Source: Marsupella aquatica (Eukaryota > Marchantiophyta). From it: a DNA stretch of 64,000 nucleotides. The notes below the pieces were generated by a model. It was not told the DNA's origin. It worked only from the letters and a program-made list of their open reading frames with translations, and ran no database searches. The translations under genes and the position numbers were made by a program. The stretch is from contig OZ316891.1 of assembly GCA_973895155.1 (NCBI GenBank), forward strand, positions 27,466,001-27,530,000, read 5' to 3'. Below are positions 1 to 8,980 of this stretch, piece by piece. Each line of letters begins with the position of its first letter. Position 1 is the first letter of the stretch.

Positions 1-474
1 CGGAATGACATATGGATTGGAGATTGTTACTATGTGCAGGATGAGTCAGGGGGTGAGGAGGACTTGGAGAGTGAGGAGGATGGTGAGGGGGAGGAGGATG
101 AGGAGGATGCGGAGGATGATAGTGCTTCAGAGGGGAGTGTGGCCGAGGCTCCAGTACGAGGTTCTACTGGTGCACGTGGCCGGTCAGGACCCCGAGAGAG
201 TGGACGTCACCAGTCTGGTCGGGGTGTAGGTGGCTCCACTCGTCGGATGGAGCATAGAGCAGGTGATATGCCTCCTTCTCGTCAGAGATTAGCCGGTAGG
301 AGTGGACGGAGTGAGTCCCGGGTTCCAGCCACAGTAGGTCACAACCGAGGGGTTCATAGTGAGTCTGGAGTTCTAGCCACAGCAGGTGGTCGAGTGAGGA
401 CTGGCCCTGGTGTTGTACCAGGTGGGTCTCGACAACGGACTGGTGTTCATACTGGTCATGTCGTTGGCCAGTCA

Positions 475-1110
475 GGAGGTTCCGGCCGTAGTGGTGGAGG
501 TGAGTCTCGCCCTGAGGGGGGTAGTGGTGGAGTTGTTGCACCTCGTCAGTTTAGGGCTGGCCCTGGTAGTGTACCAGCTGGTTCACGACAGTTCGGGGGA
601 GGCCTTGGTGGTCATGTGCCCACACCATCTCCTGTTCATAGTGGTGGTGTAGGCATCCAGTCTGGAGGTTCCGGCCGTAGTGGTGGAGGTGAGTCTCGTC
701 CTGAGGGGGGTAGTGGTGGAGTTGCTGCACCTCGTCAGTTTAGGGCTGGCCCTGGTAGTGTACCAGCTGGTTCGCGACAGTCCGGGGGAGGCCTTGGTGG
801 TCATGTGCCGACACCATCTCCTGTTCATAGTGGTGGTGTAGGCATCCAGTCTGGAGGTTCCGGCCATAGTGGTGGAGGTGAGTCTCGCCCTGAGGGGGGT
901 AGTGGTGGAGTTGCTGCACCTCATCAGTTTAGGGCTAGCCCTGGTAGTGTACCAGCTGGTTTGCGACAGTCCGGGGGGTGCCTTGGTGGTCATGTGCCCA
1001 CACCATATCCTATTCATAGTGGTGGTGTAGGCACCCAGTCGGGAGGTTCCCGTCATAGTGGTGGAGGTGAGACTCGGCCTGAGGGGGGTAGTGGTGGTGG
1101 TGCTGGAGGG
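475..1110 (+). repeat. 189-bp tandem repeat, three full copies plus a partial
   Basis: The string GGAGGTTCC recurs at 475, 664, 853 and 1042, exactly 189 bp apart, so each unit encodes 63 residues in frame. Copies differ by scattered single-base changes. A more diverged partial unit precedes the array (about 385-474). Confidence 0.9.
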
Positions 1111-1156
1111 GCTTCTTTCCACACTTGTGTCGGGGAAGGAGTGCCTTCCCATGGTT

Positions 1157-1453
1157 CTCGGGGGTTTCACTTCCACAAAAATGGCATATCATGTGCGACG
1201 AAGGATAGGGTCATTTTATTGGTTCTAAGGGAAGACTTAAGAATTTTTGTAGAAGAACAATAGGGTCTTTTAAATTCAATTTTGAGACTTATAAGAACAT
1301 TAGGGTCTTTTTAATCCAATTTTTAGAATATTCCAAGAATATTCCAACTTTATAGGGGTTAAAAAATAACATTTTTTTCTTACATTTTAGGGGGTCTGAG
1401 GCCTAAAAACGTCGCAGGCGATGGGGAGGTCCCCATATAGTGAGACCCCCGAG
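1157..1453. mobile_element. 297-bp MITE with 14-bp TIRs and 8-bp target duplication
   Basis: Terminal inverted repeats are CTCGGGGGTTTCAC at 1157-1170 and GTGAGACCCCCGAG at 1440-1453, matching at 13 of 14 positions. The element is flanked by CCATGGTT at 1149-1156 and 1454-1461, an 8-bp direct duplication. Eight-base duplications are typical of the hAT superfamily. The interior is AT-rich and non-coding, with no transposase, so it is non-autonomous. It interrupts a Gly/Ser-rich reading frame precisely. A diverged relative lies at about 30451-30722. Confidence 0.85.
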
Positions 1454-1652
1454 CCATGGTTCAGGCGCATCTGGAGGTGGGGGAGTACCAGAGATTGCTT
1501 CTGCACCTCATCCACATGACGATGGAGGCAGATCAGGTAGCCACGACCATGATGTGCTACCTGGTGTGTCAGCGGTAGAGACTCATAGAGCAGAGCAGCC
1601 TAGTCGTTCCCGTGTGAAGAAGAGGAAGACGCGACATAGCTTGTATGGATAG

Positions 1653-2756
1653 TGGACTAGGTAGACATGTATAGATCTAGTACCAGGCTAGCGAGGTGGA
1701 TAGTTGGAGGGCATTATGTCCATTTGATATGCCCAGCCTTTAGCATAGTTGGCACTATGCATGGAGATGTTCTCCATTTTTTGTACTTTTGCCCTTGATA
1801 TTTCATTTTTGTATATAAGATATAGTTATGCCGTGTCATGCCCAGGTTTCAAGGTACATAGTGTGCAATCAAAATTGATAGTCTCTCTTGACTAAATGAC
1901 CTCTCTAAACCCTAGATAAAAACTCAGTTAAAGAATTAAATTGCACCCCAATTAAACCCCCAATTAGCCCCCCATTTAAAATAGGCCCAATCAAGCTCGC
2001 CAAATAGTTTCCGGGTAGATATCGATCCATATCTGATGCCACAATCATCGTACTTTTCCATCCCAAATGTATCGCAAAGTCCGATTCTACTATAATCGCA
2101 ATTTCCGTTCCAAATAACATCAGACATTTCCGATGTTAAACCAATCGGTCATTTCCATGTCCAGAATATCGGTCTAGAATCGGACGCCTCCACTAACAGA
2201 AAATGCATGAAATAGACATCCGATTACGCGGGCATCAGACATAGTGTTTCCCGACAGTTTAGGCGACGGAACTCCCGAATGTTTTGGTATCGGTAGTTCC
2301 GATTAGTTTCCGATTGTCGTTTTCCGATACAATTTATATCGGAAATTGCGATTCTTTTGGTATCGGACAGGTGAGATTTCCGCGCTGGATTTCCTAAAGG
2401 CGTCCGATCTAAATACAATCGGTAAAATGCCTCAAAATGTACTAGTGAAAGATCCAAATGAATCAAAATTATATCTAAAAGATATAAAAGAAGAACTTAG
2501 GGTCGAACCTGGATCGACCCGACCTAATGGGGAAAACAAACATATCATTTTTGAATGTCAAAGCATTTTGATATATCAATGTAGAAGTACCTTGCTCAAA
2601 TGCTTTGTCTTGGACCAGGGTACCGCTTGCTGAAGGTAGACCAATAATATCCTTCGATGGAAGAGATGCTATGAAAAAACTTTGGTCTGTCCATATATGA
2701 TTTCCAAACATAGTATTTTAGATTATTGTGAAAAATAGAAGAATGAAACCATAATA
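1653..2756. other. Intergenic stretch with a cluster of ATCGG/CCGAT motifs
   Basis: No gene is recognised. Between about 2085 and 2430 the pentamer ATCGG or its complement CCGAT occurs many times in both orientations, embedded in TTCCGAT and TATCGGA contexts. Short motifs repeated in both orientations next to a large DNA transposon are typical of sub-terminal repeats, so this may be part of the left end of the element whose leftward gene stops at 2757. A small hairpin-like motif (AGCATAGTTGGCACTATGC) lies near 1742. Confidence 0.4.
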
Positions 2757-5700
2757 TTAACCTCCACTACTAAATGACCCATATTCATCTATCATTTTAT
2801 CACCTAGATCACTTTGGATATCAGAATTGACGCCAACAGGAAGTTGCTCCACCAACGTTGGCGGCACAAACACTGGACTCAATCTCAATTTGTCTATTAT
2901 GTAATCAGGTTTGACCATTAACTTAGGCGCATCCTCCAACGTTTCTTTCAATCCAACTTTAGGTCCATTTCTCCAAATGAAATGAGTTGCATGACGGACT
3001 GTCTTCATATATCCTGTTCTACCTATCTCAGATCCAGACTTTTGAGACAAGCGTAATATTATGGGGCTTCCGCTTGACATCCTTGTGAAGACCAATTTAT
3101 TCCCTGACGAACAAAATTGAGGAGACTCGGAACAAGTTGAAGCACCTGCCTCTTCAGCTTCAACATTTGTTGTCTCTCCAAGTGGAAGGTTGTCTTCAAT
3201 CGCTTCTGCAATACCAGCTTGTAGGTCCGTGGTGGGTGTAGTGGCCCCAATATTCTGCCAACCTGCATCCAATGTGCACGATACCTGCGGTCTCTCGGGA
3301 TGCAATTTTGATACTTCAGGGTTGAGAGGATTTGATGGAGGGTCGCTCTCAGGGCGACCCGACATCACTATGTCGAGTTGAGGTAGCCCTTCAACACCAT
3401 AGGTAGTAATGCCAACCATTTCTGTTGCTCGAGCATCCCAATTTCCGCCAAAATCCTCCTCTACCATAGGACTTGAACCTCCATCATCATGCTGCAACTC
3501 ACCATCCTCAAGGTCAACTCGCTGAGGGCCCGGTTGGGGGTTGTCCATAGGCCCGCAAAGAACACTCAGATGAGCTCTACTAGGACCATGTACTCCCATC
3601 CGATCTTTCATAAGGGAGGGAATCCTGTTGCACAAAACCCTTGCATATGCTTGGGTGAAATGGTGTTCTTGCAAAGTGGCTGAATAGGCAAAACAATCTC
3701 GGTATGCCAACAAGGCCACCTTCAAAACCTGCCCTCCTGAAAAAAAATCGAGGAAAGTCTCCCCCTCACCAGAAAAACATTCAATAATATTTTTGAGCAT
3801 GTGTCGGGGCTTGGCATGCGGATTGACAAATCCTCCTCGACTTCCGACCATCTCAAACATTGGAGCTTGCCGCAATAAATCTGCCATATCAAATGCGGGA
3901 GACTGCTCCTCTATCTCATTCTCTTTTCCCTTGCTTTTCTCTTGCTTGTCAGCCTTCACTTCAATATTGAAATCACAGTCAACATCGGGGTGAAAACTAA
4001 ATTTTGAATTGAACTCTGGCTTAAATAATTGATTCCAATCAAAATTGTCTTCACCTGTAATTCCAGCAAAAATGACCTGCTCAATCGCTCCTGTAAAAAT
4101 TAAGCCCTGCGGATTTGGGCGATCTTCCCGATCATAACTCCCATATTCAACATGGATGGCCAAATGCTTTTCATGTCCTAATTTCCTTAGGGCACTTAAG
4201 ATGTTGGCTGGAAGTGGCCCTGGATGAGTAGTCATGACAACTACAATGGTTGTATTCCTTGGCAACTCCACAATATATTGGAGCAATACAAAAATTTCCG
4301 AATCTGTCCATTCATGTTGTTGTGCCCTACTAAAATCAACAATTGCAAGTGGACACATTGGCATCGCCTCTTCCAATAACTCTAGCGTGGTTGTCTTCAT
4401 TAGATTCTCACTGAAGAACGTCAAGAAAGGCTCTGTTCGTGTGCGCCCAACTCCACCAAATTGTTTGCAGTACAACCCGTCTAATCTCACCATTAGACTT
4501 TGAGGGAAAGCCTCCTTCACAATGTTCTTCCTTAATAAACTACTAAGGTAGACCTCCCCAACTGCTCTTCGCAATTTTGTCAACTCAAGTTGAGATCCCA
4601 AGGCCGGCATGATGTTGACCACCGAAGCCCACGATGTCCCCCCGGGAAACTTCTCCTTGTGCTTCTCAACAAAGTACTCAACAATGACTTGCTTCAATTT
4701 AGTCATTACCTTGATGGTATGAGCCATATCTGGCATTGACACCAAATCCATCTTGTTGGAGGCATCTTTCTTGAGAAGTGCTTTCTTCTCATAAACCGCG
4801 GTCAATATATCAATGATATCCTTAGAACTGATCTCCCCTTCAAAACATCTAAAAAGAGTTGGCGTGACCAACTTTAGTGGCCGCGGCCCACCATACTCTC
4901 CTGCCCCGCCAGGGAGCTTCCCTGCCAACCAATCCCAACAAACAGTTTGCCATAAATGGAAAAGCTTATCCTCAACAAAGAGCAACCAAAAAATGGCTTT
5001 CAAGCTCGACTTTCCCATTGTTATCTTTGCGAGGGCAAACCAATCCTGCATTTACATTCATCCACCAAAAAACATGTTAGATGTTTAAACTTAGAAACTT
5101 CAACTTCTCTGCCTCGCCCCTAGAGCGAGGCGAAGAAAATGACAAAGCCATATGAAAATGGTTGGGGCAAATCGTTCAATTTCATTTGGGTCGCTCCAAG
5201 AGCGAGGCAAAATTAAACTACAGTTCCAACTAATGAAAATGTTTACCTGGTATTTGTGGTTGTCTGTACTTTGGTTTGTTCCAATTCCTGGACGCGGTGG
5301 TTTCCCACATTCATCAAATTGCCTTCTCGCATGAACAACTGTCTCTAGAAAACAAGACTTAAATTGCATGGTCTGATTTACTGCATTTGAAAGGCTCGAG
5401 TGCTCGACCAAAATTGCCCTTGGAGTGAGGTCTGATAAGATCCTCGCTTTTCGATATTGGAGTTTGCTAGCAAGATCAGTTAGCTTGGCATCCTTGTCTG
5501 CCCACCCTTGAATCCATTGTGCAGCCTTTGCGGAATGTTGCACACTGATTGCAAGAAATTGTATTTCTTGCTTCTTAACACCAAACAAAAATTGCTTCCG
5601 ATCGCGTGCGGTATTGTCAAAATGTAACAACTGCTTAGTGCGCTCTAGAAATGGAATCAAATCTGCAACATGTGGTTCTTGGCCAGGGTTTTTCATCATT

Positions 5701-7357
5701 GATTTTGCTATCTCTAAGGCATGAGCCTGGTTGAACATCCGATACACAAAAACTGCAGTAGGCGGAAGAATACTTTTAACCAGGATTTCAAAAACCTCCG
5801 TGATTCCAAAAGTGTAGTATTGCTCGATGTTCCGCAAAGCTTTCTGCCCCTCCAATACATCTCGTTCCTCTGGTGCATCTGTTGGGCATGTATCATCCTC
5901 CGGATCCAAGACCAACCTTGCTTTTGACGCTGACACGGGCTTTGATTTTCCAATCTTGGCCTTCTTCTTGGGCTTCTTGTCGGAGTCCTTATCTTTCTTC
6001 TTCAACGCCGCCTTTTTTCCTCTAGTACTTCCTTGACTCCTTGGCTCTCTTTGTTTTCTCTTCTTTTGTGTTTCAGCCGACGTCATTTCTTTGGCCTTCA
6101 TCTTCATCTTCCCCTTACCTCGATGCTTTTCTTCCTTCTTCTTTTGAGTTGAAATCCACTTCATGCAAGCATCTTCGTCAAACTCATCAGAGAAAATAAA
6201 ACTCTTATCAATTGCTTGCTCATATGAAAAGCGTGTTGTTTCAATCATCCTCTCGACAACCCATGTGTTAGGAAGATCTATAAGGTCCGGATGATCATGC
6301 ATGTGCCGCTTCACAGAGAGGAATCCAAAGACAACATCAACCCCACTCAATTTGAATCTTCCATGCCTCTCAAGAACATCCTCTGCAGTGAACCCATCTG
6401 GAAGAAATCCCATTGAACAAATACTAGCCTCCGAGCGTGCTATCCACTCCACGTTGATAATTGACGAGTACATCTTGATTGGCAAGTAAAGTCTCATCCA
6501 CTGAGATCTTTCTCTGGATTCAATAATGATTGTAACATTGCGGTTATCACTGCAATTTACAAGGACCACAGGGCCCAACGCAACTATCTTCTTGTCGTTC
6601 ATTGTCTCAGCAGTGATTGCCTTGATACAAATCATCGACAAGTCATTCTCCATGATCCCTACTTCAAGTGCCCACGAAAATCCTGCCTTATCTTGTCTAG
6701 GGAAAATAAAGTCCTTGACATCCTCGGCCATAATATTTAACTCTGGGGATCCAAGTTGTTCTCCTGGCAAAACAAATTGAAACAACAACCATTAAAACAA
6801 GAGATCTTCTGTGTTGCCTCGCCCCTAGAGCGAGCTGGAGACAAGGTCTGCATCAACAAACATGTGGGTTGGGTCGCTCCTGGAGCGACCCTAGGAAAAC
6901 TTAAATCAAGGTCCAACCAACAACAAATTTGGGTCGCTCCTGGAGCGACACTAGGAAAACTTAAATCAAGGTCCAACCAACAACAAAGTTGGGTCGCTCC
7001 TGGAGCGACCCTAGGAAAACTTAAATCAAGGTCCAACCAACAACAAAGTTGGGTCGCTCCTGGAGCGACCCTAGGAAAACTTAAATCAACGTCCAACCAA
7101 TAACAACGACAAATCTTAGGCAAGATAGGGTCGCTCTAAGAGCGACCCTTCAAAGACTGACTTGCATCAATTGTTGAATCATACTTACGTGGAACTGTGA
7201 TATGAAATCCCTTTGAGGCGGCCAAAGCGGATTCCACCGACATCTTTAGTAAAGTGTCTTGAGAATCATACTCAAAGATTTTACTAGAATCAAAGTTCAG
7301 GGACTGCCCAGAACTAGAAGTGCTAGTAGAATCATCAGAACTAGAGGAAGTGGCCAT
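2757..7357 (-). CDS. Transposon-encoded protein with degenerate beta-class DNA amino-methyltransferase-like domain
   Basis: Three exons on the minus strand: 7357-7189, 6763-5247 and 5045-2757. All four splice sites are canonical (GTAAGT donor after exon 1, GTAAAC donor after exon 2, GCCAG and TGCAG acceptors) and phases fit, giving 1,324 codons with no internal stop. Order: Ser-rich N-terminus, a folded-looking region (about 58-280), a Lys-rich linker with likely nuclear localisation signals (about 280-345), a mixed helical region, then the C-terminal half. There, LAIVDFSRAQQHEW (about residue 795) sits where DPPY would be, and HAKPRHML (about 973) plus FLDFFSGG (about 995) match motifs X and I of beta-class N4C/N6A methyltransferases in the right order. 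DPPY is reduced to DFSR and FxGxG to FSGGQ, so catalysis is doubtful. The assignment is inference from motif order; the rest is unrecognised. Start chosen at MATSSSS; an in-frame ATG lies 15 bp upstream. Confidence 0.6.
6869..7108. repeat. 60-bp tandem array (4 copies) inside intron 1 of the methyltransferase-like gene
   Basis: GGGTCGCTCC starts at 6871, 6931, 6991 and 7051, exactly 60 bp apart, and copies are nearly identical. Each unit contains a perfect palindrome, GGGTCGCTCC-T-GGAGCGACCC (one copy has a single change), followed by CTAGGAAAACTTAAATCAAG and a CAACC-rich tail. A diverged palindrome (GGGTCGCTC-TAA-GAGCGACCC) follows at 7128-7148. The units are contiguous, with no spacers. The multiple of three keeps both strands open, so the long frames here are artefacts. 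Confidence 0.95.
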
Positions 7358-8417
7358 TGAAAAATGCCTCACAAACGTTTAGATGACACATGACAGCCTA
7401 GTATACAAGAATGCTTATAGCTAGACCACACCACGGAGCGAGGCTACAGAGCAAGGAAAAAAATCTACTATGAGCAAGGCAAAATCAACAGAGCGAGGCA
7501 AGAAAATCTACTATGAGCGAGGCAAGAGGGAGGAGGGAAACCAGGGCAGCCGGGCAAGAAGACAATGAAGGAGGAGATGGATGCAAGAAGACAATGAGGC
7601 AAATGAGGTAATGTCTTTGCCTTTTGCCTTCCTATACCCTCACTGCCACGGCCGATCCTACCTGCGACCCCAGCCACGGCCGATCGTACGCGACCTTACG
7701 CAACCCAGCCACTTGCTCCCTTCCACGCGCCTGTGAACTCGCAACCCTCATAATGACCTAGCTGTACGGGTATCCATAGATTTTGAAAAATGATGCACGG
7801 TCGTACGGGTGTCCACATAATGCCGATCAGAGTAATCAGACTTTCGGCCTCTCGATGTTGTGAACCCCTTCAGGACAAACTTGGCTAAAGCTTGCTCACA
7901 AATGGTATAAAGCTCTACAGTTCCAATCATTTCTCTCTTTTGTATGGCGCGTGCGTTTCTGGTCATTGCTCACTCTCGGTCTTGCCTTTTGGCCCTTGTC
8001 TATATTGCTTCTATTCGGTGACTGATTCGACTGACTTGGACATTTATGGTTACAAGAGTTCGTGCAAGGAAAGTCCTCACTGTTTCAAGTACATTGCATT
8101 AGTTTTGGTGTCCTTGGTTGGCGACACGTCTTCTATAGTCCTTAAGAGAGGTATTACTTCATCTACCATTCTCTTAATTTCTTCTCTATGATATCCACCA
8201 AATATTTGGCCCTAGCTTTATCTTAATATATGGACCTAACTAAGCCCTAGATAATGTAGGGTTCCTAACGACACACTCGTCTACCCACACGTCTACACAC
8301 TTCAATGGTCTAATTCAGCTTAATCATTCCCCTGATTTATTCATTTCCATATTTTCTCTTTTCCTTCACAATTCTTGCTTCTCCAGGATTGTGCTCGTCT
8401 TTTCTTGCTCTCCCCTT
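7358..8417. promoter_or_regulatory. Spacer between the two divergent transposon genes
   Basis: This separates the start of the leftward gene (7357) from the first supported exon of the rightward gene (8981; the 27-bp array fills 8418-8825). It must hold the leftward promoter and probably the rightward one. Half-site copies of the GAGCGAGGC motif recur at 7435-7525 on the leftward-promoter side. No convincing upstream exon of the transposase was found; short frames near 7892-8191 show no family resemblance. Confidence 0.35.
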
Positions 8418-8825
8418 GCCTCGCTCCAAGAGCGTCATGCCCTTGCCTCGCTCCAAGAGCGTCATACACTTACCTTTCATCAGGAGCATCCGCTCTCCAT
8501 TGCCTCGCCATCAGAGCGTCCCTCAACCGCCTCGCCCCTAGAGCGACCCTCCATCGCCTAGCCCCTAGAGTGACCCTCATTCACCTTGCCCCTAGAGTGT
8601 CTCTCCATCGCCTCGTCCCTAGAGGGACCCTCATTCACCTCGCCCCTAGAGCGTCCCTCCATCGCCTCGCCTCTAGAGCGACCCTCCATCACCTCGCCCC
8701 TAGAGCGACCCTCCATCGCCTCGCCCCTAGAGCGACCCTCCATCGCCTTGCCCCTAGAGCGTCCCTCAATCGCCTCGCCCCTAGAGCGTCGCAACCTTGC
8801 CTCGCTCCAAGAGCATCCCTGACCT
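8418..8825. repeat. 27-bp tandem array, about 15 units
   Basis: The consensus unit is GCCTCGCCCCTAGAGCGACC followed by CTCCATC, 27 bp in all. Units vary at a few positions: the first and last carry CGCTCCAAGAGCG, a perfect inverted core, while middle ones carry CGCCCCTAGAGCG. The period is a multiple of three, so both strands show long 9-residue-repeat frames (RLAPRATLH on plus) that I do not regard as coding. The array sits just upstream of the first supported transposase exon. Confidence 0.95.
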
Positions 8826-8980
8826 TAGAATCCTGTTGTGTAAAGCCAATACACATAAACTCCCAAATATTTTTTTCCTTTAAATAGAATTCAAATGTTT
8901 AGATCTAAAATTGTAATATCTAGAGTAGTGCTTATCAGTATGCACATTAGCTGAACAATTTTTAAATGTTTTTGGATGCA

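Larger units (their letters stand above)
1..1652 (+). pseudogene. Gly/Ser-rich repeat protein, 5'-truncated and split by a MITE
   Basis: The frame is open from the first base of the window, so the 5' end lies outside. It begins WIGDCYYVQDES, passes an acidic stretch (about residues 12-45, nearly all E/D), then a long Gly/Ser/Arg/His-rich region containing 63-residue repeats. The frame runs to a stop at 1261-1263, but the sequence from 1157 to 1453 is an inserted MITE. If the insertion and one copy of its 8-bp target duplication are ignored, the frame continues without shift from VPSHGS into GASGGGGVPEI and ends RVKKRKTRHSLYG at 1652. A basic C-terminus after an acidic/Gly-rich tail is common in plant transposon proteins, but I do not recognise the family. 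Function unknown. It could be the tail of a transposase or a low-complexity nuclear protein. Confidence 0.45.

Noticed and set aside
164-1192. Antisense frames rich in His/Thr opposite the Gly-rich ORF
   Set aside because: Mirror of the low-complexity 189-bp repeat; the plus-strand frame is longer and continues across the MITE site.
6756-7123. Long open frames on both strands across the 60-bp array
   Set aside because: The 60-bp period is a multiple of three and the unit happens to lack stops, so frames stay open by construction; the region is intronic.
6869-8825. CRISPR-like array
   Set aside because: Repeats are contiguous without unique spacers, in a eukaryotic context with no cas genes.
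8375-8887. 170-codon frame with 9-residue repeats (RLAPRATLH)
   Set aside because: Product of the 27-bp array; both strands are open and there is no family resemblance.
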